NCBI RefSeq assembly: GCF_001679785.1 | Contig: NZ_CP016292.1 | Coordinates: 62,001 to 126,000, forward strand | From: Rhizobium leguminosarum | GTDB lineage: Bacteria > Pseudomonadota > Alphaproteobacteria > Rhizobiales > Rhizobiaceae | Direction: 5' to 3' | Length of the DNA stretch: 64,000 bases | Shown here: piece after piece, positions 45,457 through 55,712 of the stretch | How positions within the stretch are numbered: position 1 is the stretch's first letter | How the letters are laid out: each line of letters begins with the position of its first letter | Program-made: the position numbers and the translations under genes | The notes under the pieces: generated by a model | Told to the model about the DNA's origin: nothing | Database searches by the model: none | What the model saw: the letters and a program-made list of their open reading frames with translations, nothing else

Positions 45457-46012
45457 AGGTAAGCACCTGTTCTGCGAGGCCGAGAACACCGGATCCTGGG
45501 ACCGGCCCGAAATATCGAGAGTCCCAGGATCCGGGAAATGGCGAATGGAGGAACAGGAAGCCGGCCGGAATCGTCCCTCCTGCGTAGGGGCGCAATGGCC
45601 GCCCCTGGCCGTCCTGAGACACGAGCCTCGAGTTTGCGATCGGCCGTCCATCGATCGTGACATTGCCGGCGATCGCGATGCGCTGCCCGCCGACTGCAGC
45701 CACCGTTTTGATGAGGGGGCCAAAGCCGCCAGGGCACAGGCCCGAGCGAAGGTAGCCTCTCTCAAATCCCTCGGAAACAGCGTCGTTCTCCGGCGGGCAG
45801 ACGAACACCATGTCGCCTACCAGCACTGGGCGATCGAGGGGTGCGACACGCCAGAGCCCGAGCGGCTCGCTGGGCGTGGTGTTGATCCGCAGGCCGCCGA
45901 CGGCCCCGCCGACAATCACCGCGAGCGTGACGCCACACGACACTGCGAGGAGGGCGAGAGCCGGGCGCCTTTGGCGCGCAACGGCAGAGGTCGGGGGGAC
46001 ATGAGACATCAT
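45446..46012 (-). CDS. traF: TraF, signal peptidase I-like protease (S26)
   Basis: A 188-aa S26 peptidase with an N-terminal membrane helix (about 18-38) and catalytic Ser in NTTPSEPLGLW and Lys in GPLIKTVAAVGG. In IncP and Ti systems TraF matures or cyclises the TrbC pilin. The start overlaps the traA stop by 4 bp and its end overlaps traB. Confidence 0.88.
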   Translation of the reverse strand: MMSHVPPTSAVARQRRPALALLAVSCGVTLAVIVGGAVGGLRINTTPSEPLGLWRVAPLDRPVLVGDMVFVCPPENDAVSEGFERGYLRSGLCPGGFGPLIKTVAAVGGQRIAIAGNVTIDGRPIANSRLVSQDGQGRPLRPYAGGTIPAGFLFLHSPFPGSWDSRYFGPVPGSGVLGLAEQVLTYAP

Positions 46013-49000
46013 TTCAGCGACAACCCTTTCGTCTGGGTCTGCCGTATGGCTTCCGCCTGTTTGAGTGCCACAGCTGTTCGCTCATGCGCAGCCAATTGCT
46101 GGACGGTGCGGATCGTGTCCCAGGCAGATCGCAGCTCGTTCTTCTGGGCAGGCTGCATACCTGCGGACGCTACCTCGAACGCCTTCCCGTCTGCAGTTTT
46201 TGCCGCAAGCGGAAGGAAGGTTCTTTCCCCGAAGCGCTCCGACACGGCCTTGGCAAAACCTTCGAGCTCGGCCTTCACCATTTTGTCCGCCAGAGCGAAC
46301 TCGAGACCGGCGGGGATATCGTTTCGATCGATGGCATCGCGCACGCGCTCAAGCACCTGCTTTCCGGATGCGGAGAGAGCAGGAATATCGAGCGAGAGCT
46401 GGGCGCGGACCGCGCGTTCCTCGTCCTCATAGCGCCTGGCCGCCGCCGCGCGTTTCGCAATGAAGCCCTGCAGATCGCGGGCAAGTGCGGGTGCGTTGAC
46501 AAGCGCAGTATCGCGAGCCTGCTTCTCGGCGCTCCCTGCAAAAAGACCGGTCTTCCCCTTCAGCGCACCGAAGCTTTCCGGTTGCTCGGCAATCCGCACA
46601 ATCGTCGTTGCCGCTACCGTCCCATTCGCCAGCATGGCGTCGACATTGACTGCCTTGAAGGCGGCTTGTGGATCCGCAAAGACGTGATGGAAGCGAGCGG
46701 AAACCTCCTGCCAGCTAGCCTTCAGGCCGGGGTCGGCCGAGAGCTTGTCTTCGACCGCCTGACCAATCGATCTGGGGAAGGTCGTCGTGCCAAAGACCAT
46801 GGGTTTTGCCTCCTTGATTACAGATGTTGTCGATACAGTCGACTTTGCTCCGCCAAGGCCGAGCTTTGCCGCGACGGCGACAAGGCGCGCGCCGAGCTCG
46901 GCGAGTTTCGACGATTGGCGGACGGTCCATTGGAGCTGGTCGTGTGCGATGGTGCGGGCGACATTCATCAGATGGAGGCCACGCGCCTCAGCGAACCGCA
47001 GCGCAGCGCGATAGTGCGAAGCGTCCTGATAGTCGAGCGTCGTTTCCTTTGATCCGGCACGCGAGAGCCGCTCATGGAGCCGGGCCATCGCCAGTTCCTG
47101 GATCGGCACGACTTTCCAGGAATTGCGGTCAACCTCCGTGCCATTAGGGAGCGTGACGCGCTGCGATCCGACGTGTTTGAGACCGATGCGATCACCGATC
47201 CTGGAGTCCGACGCATCCATCGCCCGCGCGAGATCGACACCCCAGACGGTTCGTTCCTGGCCATTGGCAAAGCCGAGTGTAACATAGTAGCTGTCCCGGT
47301 TGCCCGGCTTATGCTCGTAAGGCGCTTCGCCATGGGCTATCAGCACGCCGCCGCGCCGTTGCGCAAACTCTTCCAGCCCGACATAGAGCTCCGCCGTCTC
47401 GCGGTGGCGAGTCATGGCGACGTAAGATAGATGCCGGTCCAGCGTGCTCGACGCCAACACCTTGACGCGATCGACGGTGGCGCCTTGGCTCTTGTGCACC
47501 GTGGTGGCGTAGCCGTGATCGACATTGGCGTAGAACCGCTGTTCGACCACGACCCGACGCCGGTCTTCGCCATTGCCGATCTCAGCGACAATCCGCCCGG
47601 GCTGGGCGTCGACGACAAGCGCCAACATACCGTTCTTGACGCCGAGCGACCCTTCATTCTTCAGAAAGACGATCTGATCACCGGCCGCAAACTGCCTCGT
47701 CCCGTCTTCCGTCTTGAACGCATGGCCGGCCTCGATCAGCCCACGCTCGACGAGTTTGCTGCGCGCCATCTCGTTCAGCAAACGCACATCGACACGGCGA
47801 TGAGCGAGGATCAGAGTCGACTTGGCCGGATCGTATTCGTGGTCCCATTCGGCGATCAAAGCAGTGATCGCCTCGTCCCTGGTCCAACCGGTCCGCACCA
47901 AATCCCGCTGGGCGTAAGCGTCGAGCGCAGCCGACACGTTTCCACGCGCCAAATCGAGGGAGGCATCGCGCATCCACTGTTCGCGCTGACGATAGATTGT
48001 CTCGAGTTCCGCATAGCCGATCCGCTCGGCAATGGCGCGGAAGGCAGCGCCGGCTTCGATCGGCTGCAGCTGCTCGGGATCGCCGACCAGGACGAGCTTG
48101 GCACCAGACAAGGTTACCGCTTCGACGAAGCGCGCCATCTGCCGGGAAGAGACCATTCCTGCCTCGTCGAGGACGAAGACAGACTTTTCATCAAGCCGGT
48201 CTCGCTCCTGATCCCATCTTAGTTCCCAGGCAGACAGCGTGCGGGAGGCAATGCCCGCTTCCTTCTCCAACCCGTCTGCCGCTTTGCCCGCAAGCGCGCC
48301 ACCGACGACCCTATAACCGGCTGCTTCCCAGGCTTCGCGCGCCGCTTTCATCATCGTTGTTTTGCCGGCGCCGGCGCGGCCGATCACGGCAGCAATCCTT
48401 TCCGGACCTGCGACATGTTCGATCGCGGTTTTCTGCTCATCCGATAGACGGTCATGCCGCGAAACGATACCGCTCAGAACCGTTCGATTTACGCGATGAG
48501 AAGATCGCTGCGACAGCCAGATCGCCTGATTGGCCATCTGCGCTTCAAGCCGGATCAGCTCCCGCGTCGTGTATTTGGCCGGTGCCCTGACACCGGTGAC
48601 GAGATCCATCCGCTCCCGGTCGAGCCGCAGCGTTTGCGGGCTCTGCAGGAGCCGCGCCATCAGGTTTTGGAAGAGCGCCGCATCATCGATGTAGCGGTAG
48701 AGGACCTTGGCGATATCGCGCTCGTCGAAGACGCTCTTCTCGCGGGTGATGAGGTCTACCACGATCTCCGGATTCCGCTGGATACGCCGGGCGTTTTCGG
48801 CGCGGCGTTCTTCCTGCAGCTCCAACCGCTCGAGCGCGACCTTCTCCTCCCCGCTGTCGCCTTTCCGTTCGATCGCTTTCGTCCCAACGCCGAGATGAAT
48901 CGTCGGCGTCAGCTCGATCCCCTGTTTCTCGAAGGACCGGCCGTCAATGCGGATGTCGAAACCCGCGAGCGCCAGATGCCGGTTCTGGCAGGCGAACCAG

Positions 49001-49590
49001 CCATCGCGAAACGCGTTGAAGTCGTCGGCGCTACCCGCCCAAAGTTCGTAGACGATCTTGCCGGCATCGTTGCGGACAGGATTGCCGTCCGGCCCCAGCA
49101 CCGCGACCTTCTTCGCGCCAAAACCGTCCTCGGTCAGTGGCCGCAAGGTTGTCATCAGATGGATGTGCGGATTGCCTGGAGCATCGTGAAACACCCAGTC
49201 TGCGACCACGCCCTTGGCGGTAATGTGTCGCTCGACGAAATCGCGGACGAGGGCGATGTTCTGATCGGCGGACAGCTCGATCGGCAGGGCGATGGTCACA
49301 TCCTTGGCAAGCTGCGCATCACTACGCTTCTCGAATGCCTCGACCTTGTTCCAGAAGGCTTCTGATGCGCCTGAGACCGATCGATCGGCCAACATCGACC
49401 GTAGCCAGTCGGGTGCGTCTTCCGGAATGACGAACTCCTCGTGCAGCAGCCCTTGCTTGCGGCTGTAGTCGATCGTCCGGGCTTCCCGCTCGAACTCCAT
49501 CTTGGCGCAGTGCCGGTAGGCCGCCGATAGCACAGCGCTGCGGCCTGAGCCGCGGGCAACGATGCTGACTGAGAAATGCGGGACGGCCAC
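46009..49590 (-). CDS. traA: TraA, MOBQ relaxase fused to RecD-like helicase
   Basis: A 1193-aa relaxase-helicase. The N-terminal relaxase has Tyr25 (LSAAYRHC, the place of the RSF1010 MobA nucleophile) and the metal-binding HDAPGNPHIHL (His135, 142, 144). The middle is a TraI/RecD-like SF1 helicase with Walker A IGRAGAGKTTMM, Walker B VFVLDEAGMVSS, GDPEQLQPIEAG and a later TTVHKSQGATVDRV and YVAMTRHRE. It nicks oriT, stays joined to the 5' end and unwinds DNA for transfer. It starts at GTG 49590, about 80 bp from the oriT, and is divergent from traC. Confidence 0.94.
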   Translation of the reverse strand: MAVPHFSVSIVARGSGRSAVLSAAYRHCAKMEFEREARTIDYSRKQGLLHEEFVIPEDAPDWLRSMLADRSVSGASEAFWNKVEAFEKRSDAQLAKDVTIALPIELSADQNIALVRDFVERHITAKGVVADWVFHDAPGNPHIHLMTTLRPLTEDGFGAKKVAVLGPDGNPVRNDAGKIVYELWAGSADDFNAFRDGWFACQNRHLALAGFDIRIDGRSFEKQGIELTPTIHLGVGTKAIERKGDSGEEKVALERLELQEERRAENARRIQRNPEIVVDLITREKSVFDERDIAKVLYRYIDDAALFQNLMARLLQSPQTLRLDRERMDLVTGVRAPAKYTTRELIRLEAQMANQAIWLSQRSSHRVNRTVLSGIVSRHDRLSDEQKTAIEHVAGPERIAAVIGRAGAGKTTMMKAAREAWEAAGYRVVGGALAGKAADGLEKEAGIASRTLSAWELRWDQERDRLDEKSVFVLDEAGMVSSRQMARFVEAVTLSGAKLVLVGDPEQLQPIEAGAAFRAIAERIGYAELETIYRQREQWMRDASLDLARGNVSAALDAYAQRDLVRTGWTRDEAITALIAEWDHEYDPAKSTLILAHRRVDVRLLNEMARSKLVERGLIEAGHAFKTEDGTRQFAAGDQIVFLKNEGSLGVKNGMLALVVDAQPGRIVAEIGNGEDRRRVVVEQRFYANVDHGYATTVHKSQGATVDRVKVLASSTLDRHLSYVAMTRHRETAELYVGLEEFAQRRGGVLIAHGEAPYEHKPGNRDSYYVTLGFANGQERTVWGVDLARAMDASDSRIGDRIGLKHVGSQRVTLPNGTEVDRNSWKVVPIQELAMARLHERLSRAGSKETTLDYQDASHYRAALRFAEARGLHLMNVARTIAHDQLQWTVRQSSKLAELGARLVAVAAKLGLGGAKSTVSTTSVIKEAKPMVFGTTTFPRSIGQAVEDKLSADPGLKASWQEVSARFHHVFADPQAAFKAVNVDAMLANGTVAATTIVRIAEQPESFGALKGKTGLFAGSAEKQARDTALVNAPALARDLQGFIAKRAAAARRYEDEERAVRAQLSLDIPALSASGKQVLERVRDAIDRNDIPAGLEFALADKMVKAELEGFAKAVSERFGERTFLPLAAKTADGKAFEVASAGMQPAQKNELRSAWDTIRTVQQLAAHERTAVALKQAEAIRQTQTKGLSLK

Positions 49591-49659
49591 GACGAGAACG
49601 AGCTCCTAAGATCGAACATTTTCAATGTGTTCCTCGGGAGCGGTTGGCCCCGCCAGGGC

Positions 49660-49710
49660 CTTTGAGCAGGGCGTCGCGTCAGCGACGTATAATTGCGCCC
49701 TTGGATCCGC
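49660..49710. other. oriT: Origin of transfer, Ti/RSF1010-type
   Basis: Between divergent traA and traC lies the inverted repeat CGTCGC-gtca-GCGACG (49672-49687) followed by TATAATTGCGCCCTTGG (49688-49704), which is the Ti-plasmid and MOBQ nick region as I recall it. TraA would nick beside the GCGCCC run. Confidence 0.82.
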
Positions 49711-49756
49711 TCCTTCGGAACGGCGGGATCATTCGCCAAATGCTGACGCTTTGGCG

Positions 49757-49774
49757 AGGTGCAACATTGCACCT
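49757..49774. promoter_or_regulatory. tra box-like TraR operator between oriT and traC
   Basis: AGGTGCAACATTGCACCT carries the GTGCA-N4-TGCAC dyad and shares GCGAGGTGCAA-ATTGCAC with the trbB site. It is placed to drive traCDG rightwards and perhaps traAFBH leftwards, as on Ti plasmids. Confidence 0.75.
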
Positions 49775-49843
49775 TTCCAGCGGGAGAAAATTCGGGGCAA
49801 GGTTCGTCTTCATCGGACCATAAGCGACGAGGAAGCGACGCCC

Positions 49844-50116
49844 ATGAAGAAGCCAACCGCCAAAATCCGTGAAGAGATTGCTCGCTTGCAGGAGCAACTC
49901 AAGCAGGCAGAAACACGCGATGCCGAGCGCATCGGGCGTATCGCGCTACGTGCGGGGATCGGGGAGATCGGGATAGAGGAGGGTGAACTTCTGTCGGCGT
50001 TCGAAGAGGTCGCAGCTCGGTTTCGGGCACAGGCGAAACCCGCTCAGGGACGCAAGCCTGCGACCACGCCGCCGAACAGTGCTGGCGAGGCTGCGGGCCA
50101 ATCTGCGGAGGCTTGA
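49844..50116 (+). CDS. traC: TraC, oriT-accessory/mobilisation protein
   Basis: A 90-aa hydrophilic protein with a helical coiled N-terminus ([36 protein letters not shown]) typical of Ti TraC. It is thought to assist relaxosome assembly. An Ala/Pro-rich tail follows. Confidence 0.85.
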   Translation: MKKPTAKIREEIARLQEQLKQAETRDAERIGRIALRAGIGEIGIEEGELLSAFEEVAARFRAQAKPAQGRKPATTPPNSAGEAAGQSAEA

Positions 50117-50120
50117 GCGG

Positions 50121-50333
50121 ATGCAGAAGATGTCGACGGTCGAGGCTCGGAAAAAGGACGCGCGGGAAAAGATCGAGCTTGGTGGCCTGATCGTAAAGGC
50201 AGGCCTGCGCTACGAGAAACGCGCGCTGTTGCTCGGGCTACTGATCGATGCCAGCGCGCGGATCAAGGCTGACGAGGCGGAGCGAACACGTCTGAGTGAA
50301 CTCGGTGCGAAGGCATTCGCCGATGACACCTAA
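50121..50333 (+). CDS. traD: TraD, small relaxosome protein
   Basis: A 70-aa basic protein ([37 protein letters not shown]) matching Ti TraD. The start ATG 50121 is 4 bp after traC, and its end overlaps traG by 11 bp, so traCDG is one operon. Confidence 0.85.
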   Translation: MQKMSTVEARKKDAREKIELGGLIVKAGLRYEKRALLLGLLIDASARIKADEAERTRLSELGAKAFADDT

Positions 50334-52293
50334 GAGGATCCTTGTCGCTGGTATTCCGGCCGTAGCCATGTTGGCAATCGCATTGACGGTCCCGGGCATC
50401 GAACGCTGGCTCTCGGCATTCGGAACGACGGATCAGGCGAAGCTTGTGCTTGGACGGATCGGGCTCGCATTGCCCTATGCACTCGCCGGGGCCTGTGGTG
50501 TCATGTTTCTGTTCGGAACCAAGGGATCAATCAACGTCAAGACATCAGGTTGGAGCGTTGCCGCGGGTGGTCTCGTTGTGATCATTGTCGCAGCTCTTCG
50601 CGAGGGATCGCGGTTGTTGGCCTTTGCCGGTCGGGTGCCGGCAGACAGGGCGCTTCTATCCTATGCCGACCCGTCGACCATTGCAGGCGCGGCCGTCACG
50701 CTCCTCTCGGTGTTCTTCGCTCTGCGCGTTGCCAGAACGGGCAATGCGGCCTTTGCGCGAAGCGAGCCGAGACGCATCCGGGGCAAACGTGCCCTGCACG
50801 GAGAAGCTGACTGGATGACGATGCAAGGGTCGGAGAAGCTCTTTCCGGAAACAGGAGGCATCGTCATTGGCGAGCGATATCGTGTCGATCGCGACGATCC
50901 CGCCGCCGCGGGGTTTCGAGCCGGTGAGCCGACGACCTGGGGAAGGGGAGGTTCCGCACCGTTGTTGTGCTTCGATGGCTCATTCGGCTCATCGCATGGG
51001 ATCGTTTTCGCCGGTTCAGGTGGTTACAAGACCACGTCTGTCACGATACCGACTGCGCTGAAATGGGGCGGCTCGCTCGTCGTGCTCGACCCGTCCAACG
51101 AAGTGGCGCCGATGGTGATGGAGCACCGGCGCAAAGCGGGCCGGCGCGTAATCGTCCTCGACCCGAAAAACGCCGGCTCCGGCTTCAACGCGCTCGACTG
51201 GATCGGTCGCCACGGCGGCACCAAGGAAGAGGACATCGCAGCCGTCGCGTCATGGATCATGAGCGACAGCGGTCGCGCGACCGGCGTCCGCGATGACTTC
51301 TTCCGCGCATCCGGTCTGCAGCTACTGACTGCGATGATCGCCGACGTTTGCCTTTCCGGGCATACGGACGCGAAGCACCAGACCTTGCGGCAGGTCCGCG
51401 CCAATCTGTCGGAGCCGGAACCAAAGCTTCGCGCACGCTTGCAAGAGATCTACGACAGCTCCGCTTCCGACTTCGTAAAGGAAAATGTCGCCGCGTTCGT
51501 CAACATGACGCCGGAAACCTTCTCCGGCGTCTACGCCAATGCGGTCAAGGAGACGCACTGGCTGTCCTATACCAATTATGCCGCACTCGTGTCGGGCTCG
51601 ACCTTCTCGACCGACGCGCTTGCGGACGGCGAGACCGACGTATTCATCAACATCGACCTGAAGACGCTCGAAACGCATTCCGGTCTGGCGCGCGTGATTA
51701 TCGGCTCGTTCCTCAACGCGATCTACAATCGCGACGGCGAGGTGAAAGGCAGGGCGCTCTTCCTTCTCGATGAGGTTGCCCGCCTCGGCTACATGCGCAT
51801 TCTGGAGACCGCGCGCGATGCCGGCCGCAAGTACGGCATCACGCTCACCATGATCTACCAGTCGATCGGCCAGATGCGCGAAAGCTATGGCGGCCGCGAC
51901 GCGGCAAGCAAGTGGTTCGAGAGTGTCAGCTGGATCTCGTTTGCTGCGATCAACGACCCTGACACCGCCGACTACATCTCGAAGCGCTGCGGGATGACCA
52001 CGGTCGAGATCGACCAGGTCAGCCGAAGTTTCCAGTCGAAGGGATCGTCGCGAACGCGGTCGAAGCAGCTTGCTGCCAGGCCGCTGATCCAGCCGCATGA
52101 AGTGCTGCGCATGCGTGCCGACGAGCAGATCGTGTTCACGGCCGGCAATCCGCCACTTCGGTGCGGCCGAGCGATCTGGTTCCGGCGGGATGATATGAAG
52201 GCCTGTGTCGGCACGAACAGGTTTCACAAGATCGGAGGCCCCGCCGGAAGCACATCAGATCGAGCCGACGCGGAGTGCAACGAGCAAGGCTGA
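50323..52293 (+). CDS. traG: TraG, type IV coupling protein (VirD4 family)
   Basis: A 656-aa T4CP. Two to three N-terminal membrane helices (about 5-95) are followed by the ATPase domain with Walker A-like [12 protein letters not shown] and Walker [15 protein letters not shown], then MIYQSIGQM. It hands the TraA-DNA complex to the trb channel. ATG 50323 overlaps traD; the frame is open to 50296. Confidence 0.94.
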   Translation: MTPKRILVAGIPAVAMLAIALTVPGIERWLSAFGTTDQAKLVLGRIGLALPYALAGACGVMFLFGTKGSINVKTSGWSVAAGGLVVIIVAALREGSRLLAFAGRVPADRALLSYADPSTIAGAAVTLLSVFFALRVARTGNAAFARSEPRRIRGKRALHGEADWMTMQGSEKLFPETGGIVIGERYRVDRDDPAAAGFRAGEPTTWGRGGSAPLLCFDGSFGSSHGIVFAGSGGYKTTSVTIPTALKWGGSLVVLDPSNEVAPMVMEHRRKAGRRVIVLDPKNAGSGFNALDWIGRHGGTKEEDIAAVASWIMSDSGRATGVRDDFFRASGLQLLTAMIADVCLSGHTDAKHQTLRQVRANLSEPEPKLRARLQEIYDSSASDFVKENVAAFVNMTPETFSGVYANAVKETHWLSYTNYAALVSGSTFSTDALADGETDVFINIDLKTLETHSGLARVIIGSFLNAIYNRDGEVKGRALFLLDEVARLGYMRILETARDAGRKYGITLTMIYQSIGQMRESYGGRDAASKWFESVSWISFAAINDPDTADYISKRCGMTTVEIDQVSRSFQSKGSSRTRSKQLAARPLIQPHEVLRMRADEQIVFTAGNPPLRCGRAIWFRRDDMKACVGTNRFHKIGGPAGSTSDRADAECNEQG

Positions 52294-52557
52294 TCCAGGA
52301 CAATGAAGAGTATCGGAGAAATCAGCATAGCGGTCGCCCAACGGGCGGGATTTCGGGAATTCTCGTCGTGTAAGGCGTGGGAACAGAGCAGCCGCAGGAG
52401 CCTCAACATAGTGGCCCGAAGGGGAGGCGGGATCGACTGCGCCCCGCGCCTCGCACACCGCCTTTTCGGCCCACGGCCGCCTCAGCAGCTGAGGTTGATC
52501 ATAAACGCAGATGAAACCGAGTCCGACATAAGCTGAGGCGAAACGAAGAGATCGGAT

Positions 52558-53143
52558 ATGGCGAAATCGAATGTGGTTCAGTTCAGAAAACCGCCGAAGA
52601 CCGGAGGTGGTCGCGATGGGCAGCGCCCGCATGGAGGACCGCCAATGTCTGGGCAGTACAGACGGCGTAGACGCTCCGCGGCAATCCTAGCGACCACGAT
52701 CATTGCTGTCGGCAGCTGGCTTGCCTATGGCGGGGTCGACACGCTCCCCGGCCTCGCCACTCTGGCCAAGATACCAACGACGGATTCATTCGGCCGCATT
52801 TTCGATCTGCGGCGATAGCCATCGGGTGAACTGCGTGGTCGATGGCGACACATTCTGGTTCGACAGCCAGAAAATCCGCGTCGCCGATATCGACACGCCT
52901 GAACTCAGCCCGCCCCGGTGCGAGGCTGAACGGATAAAGGGGGAGGCCGCGAGAACTCGGCTGCTGGTCCTGCTGAACGCCGGGACGTTCTCGCTGTCAG
53001 CCGGGGCTCGCGACGAGGACAAGTATGGTCGCAAGCTTCGAACCGTAACTCGTGCCGGCAATTCGCTGGGGGCTGTTTTGATCCAGGAAGGTCTCGCCCG
53101 ATCATGGGATGGCGCGCGTCATGGATGGTGCCAGGGCCAGTGA
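52558..53143 (+). pseudogene. Thermonuclease-family protein, frameshifted
   Basis: The first part (52558-52818) is a basic N-terminus with one membrane helix (about 38-56) ending at a stop, and the nuclease part continues in the next frame: VNCVVDGDTFWFDSQKIRVADIDTPELSPPRC, later DKYGRKL and LVQEGLARSW-like. The catalytic D-T-F, R and E positions of staphylococcal-nuclease folds look present. One base too many in the ATTTTCG run near 52800 explains the break; it could be a sequencing error. I know intact one-frame homologues beside traG on rhizobial plasmids. Confidence 0.8.
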
Positions 53144-53380
53144 AGACATCATCGCTTTTGTGCACGGGAGAGGGATAGGGGTTGGGGACAGGGAGGAGGG
53201 AACCGTCCCCTTTCCCCATGGGTAGAAGTTTGAAGGAGGGGCTCGCCCTTCCTTCCTGGGGTGAGGCTGAGAGGGGAGGCAAAGCCCCCCTTTCGTAGCC
53301 GCTCCGGCCGGTCGATCCGGAAGGAAAGGCTCACGCGAAACGCCAAGACCAGAGGCGGCAAGCCACCCCTGGTCTTGAGT

Positions 53381-53683
53381 TCAATCACCGGGGTCAAAAG
53401 GCTCTCTGTCCTCAAGGCCGATGTGCCATCTTTTGTCGGACCACCGGGATGGGAGGTAGATCTCGTCACCGCCGAAGTGAGCAATGATGATCTTGCCAGC
53501 CTCGTGGAACAAACCGAAATCAACTTTGCTCTCGATTGCCCAAAGCAGCGCCGCGGACAGAAACTCGCGCGAGATGTCGGCGGGAAGATGCACTTCCGTA
53601 TCGAAACTTCCGCGCAGAGTTTCAAGCCAATCCGGCTGTTGATGTGCCAGCTTCTGATCTTCAGTGATTTGATGCTTTGTCAT
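53381..53683 (-). CDS. Conserved small plasmid protein, 100 aa
   Basis: A 100-aa protein (MTKHQITEDQKLAHQQPDWLETL...). GGAGA lies 6 bases before ATG 53683, so I prefer it to the longer start at 53722. It has no recognised domain. I believe similar small ORFs occur on rhizobial plasmids near traG and WGR genes. Confidence 0.65.
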   Translation of the reverse strand: MTKHQITEDQKLAHQQPDWLETLRGSFDTEVHLPADISREFLSAALLWAIESKVDFGLFHEAGKIIIAHFGGDEIYLPSRWSDKRWHIGLEDREPFDPGD

Positions 53684-54120
53684 CGGGGTCTCCTTTTCGT
53701 TTCTGACGAAAGGTGTCCGCACCGTAGTCCGTGAGGGGTCAGGGACCGCGGAACGCGGCCGCCGTGCGGCGAGCGGAGGAACCGATTTTGTTGGTGCCGC
53801 TTGCGGTGCCGGGAAAATTGGAGGGGCCGCGATGGCCTTGACGCCGGAACGGCGGGTGCAAAATAGGACGTCAGAGAGAGATAGAACCGCGTCCTGAAAG
53901 GACGCGACCGCTTGCCATCTCCGATGGCCATGGGGCCTCCCGGCTGTCTCCGGATAATGAAATTTGGCTCAGCGCCTTGCTGCGAGAGGATCGTAACCCG
54001 ACTGGGCGGAGACCGCGTGCGGGTTCCGGTCGCAGCGCGATTAGAGCCGTGCGCCATCGGCGCCTCGCCCATGCACCATTCTTCACGAAAATGAATCGGT
54101 TGCACTTGTAGGATTCACAT
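53684..54120. other. 437-bp intergenic stretch, no gene seen
   Basis: Frames here on both strands overlap each other and show no ribosome site or known motif. It must include the promoter of the minus-strand 100-aa gene and of the WGR gene. Confidence 0.4.
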
Positions 54121-54429
54121 ATGTCGTTGGACGTACCGATCGCGCGTGGCGATGATACCGGCATGATTTCGCAGCCCTACCAACTCTACATCGAACGGAC
54201 CGATCCGACGCAGAACATGGCGCGGTACTATGCCATGCAGATCGAGCAGACGATGTTCGGAGAGGCTTGCCTGATCCGGCGTTGGGGACGGATCGGAAGG
54301 CGAGGGCAAGAGAAGCAGCAGGTTTTCGAACGGGAGGAGGAAGCGGTTCTGTTGTTCCTCGATCTGTTGAAGCAAAAGCGCGCTCGTGGCTATCGGCCCA
54401 AAACGACACGGCGCCATTTGCTGCGCTGA
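54121..54429 (+). CDS. WGR-domain protein
   Basis: A 102-aa protein whose core LIRRWGRIGRRGQEKQQVF contains the Trp-Gly-Arg motif of the WGR fold, found in PARPs and in many plasmid proteins and thought to bind nucleic acid. It is a single-domain protein. The start may be ATG 54163 (MISQPYQLYIERTDP), which fits the domain better than 54121. Confidence 0.75.
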   Translation: MSLDVPIARGDDTGMISQPYQLYIERTDPTQNMARYYAMQIEQTMFGEACLIRRWGRIGRRGQEKQQVFEREEEAVLLFLDLLKQKRARGYRPKTTRRHLLR

Positions 54430-54912
54430 TCCCCAGCACCCCCTGGTTTTTCAATCTGCTGAAGAAGGGGCCGCATCGTCCGCCCCTGGCGCTCATTTGC
54501 GCCGGTCCCAGTTGGTTTCGAAGGAGCCTCGATCTCCTCGAAAAACGGGACCGCGAGCTCCAGGCCGAACTTCCCTTGCGGAAGAAGTGGCTGATCACTT
54601 GCCTTGGCGTCTCGGTCTGGCGGATCCGTCAATGCTGGCGCTACCGACTAAGGCACATCGAGAGCGCTTTTGCCCGAGACTGCGCCGAGGATCCTGATCA
54701 GGATCCCCGGATCGAGCGCCGCCGGCACATGCCGCATGTACGGCGATCCCAGTTTCCAGTGTGATACTTGATGATCGGCGCCAGCGAGCCGAGCTCGTCC
54801 TCGGTCAACATCGGGCGTGAGCCGGCGGGGAGTGTCGAGGGGTGAAATCCCTGACAGCTTGGTCGGCCGAGCGATCCGACTGACCAAGCTGACGGATGCG
54901 GCAAAAGCCCCT
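54430..54912. other. 483-bp stretch without a supported gene
   Basis: Open frames exist on both strands, including minus-strand MLTEDELGSLAPIIKYH, but none has a ribosome site and a full-length match I know. It may be the decayed remains of a small gene. Confidence 0.35.
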
Positions 54913-55083
54913 TCAGAAGGGAGGCTCCGCCTTGAGCCAACCATTGTTCTCGGCAATGATGACAGCGAGCTCGGAGCGCGCCAGCTCGAGTTCAACCTCG
55001 ATCTCGCGACGTTCGTCGGGATCGATGCACTCCCTGAGTTCGGCCCACAGTTCCTCGATCTGGATTTCAATGTCGTAGGTCAT
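54913..55083 (-). CDS. Small 56-aa helical protein
   Basis: An intact 57-codon frame starts at ATG 55083 with AAGGAG 8 bases upstream. The product is acidic and helical (IQIEELWAELRECIDPD then REIEVELELARSELAVIIAE), a possible coiled coil. I believe similar ORFs occur on rhizobial plasmids. No function known. Confidence 0.6.
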   Translation of the reverse strand: MTYDIEIQIEELWAELRECIDPDERREIEVELELARSELAVIIAENNGWLKAEPPF

Positions 55084-55314
55084 CGTCTGATCTCCTTGGG
55101 TGTGAAAGACGACGACAGCGGCCGGGAGGGGATGGCGGGGTCAGGGATCGCGCAAGCGACCGGCAGGGCCGGGGAGTGGGGGAGCCGATTTTCGGAAGGC
55201 GCCACAGGCGGTTGGAGAAAATTGGGGGAACCGCTCATCCTTGAGGCCGGCATGCGCGAGCGGAACACTCCCGGTTTCTGAGCAGCTATCCCTCCCTCCC
55301 GTGTGCCACCAATT

Positions 55315-55350
55315 AAAAGCCGGACCAGGCTCGAAGCCTGATCCGGCTTT
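55315..55350 (-). terminator. Terminator hairpin after DUF736 copy A
   Basis: Arms AAAGCCGGA...CAGGCT and AGCCTG...TCCGGCTTT form a long stem round CGA. On the minus strand it ends in a CTTTTAATT tract, so it can stop DUF736 transcription. The same hairpin is at 60086-60121. Confidence 0.65.
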
Positions 55351-55400
55351 AGATACTTGCCGAAGGGAAGACCCCGCCCTTTCGGGCGGGGCCGGAGTTC

Positions 55401-55712
55401 TTAGTCCCGGTTCGGCCGGGACCAGATCAGCTGGTAGCCGTCTTCGCCTTCGACCTCGGAGAGCGTTGCGTAGATGGGAGCCGGGAAGCTCGGGTCGTCG
55501 AGCTTGACCGAGAGATAGTCGCGGTCGGTCTGTTCCGAGCGCTTCTGCCAGGCGGCGCCGAGTTCAACGGCTCCCGCGAAGATGCGGAACTGCGGGCCCT
55601 TATCGGAGGGATTTTCGATGCGGGCGATGCGGGCCTTGACGTTGAGGGCGAGGGTGCGGATCGAGCCGGTGAAGCCGTTTTCGGTAGAGGTGAAGGTGCC
55701 GATGGTAGCCAT
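55401..55712 (-). CDS. DUF736-family protein, copy A
   Basis: A 103-aa DUF736 protein ([29 protein letters not shown]...), small and beta-rich, common on alphaproteobacterial plasmids and often near ardC. Function unknown. ATG 55712 agrees with the family start. It is identical to the copy at 60172-60483, which lies in the second repeat. Confidence 0.88.
   Translation of the reverse strand: MATIGTFTSTENGFTGSIRTLALNVKARIARIENPSDKGPQFRIFAGAVELGAAWQKRSEQTDRDYLSVKLDDPSFPAPIYATLSEVEGEDGYQLIWSRPNRD

Noticed and set aside
54648..55070. Minus-strand 140-aa frame
   Set aside because: It overlaps the well-started 56-aa gene in another frame and lacks a ribosome site.
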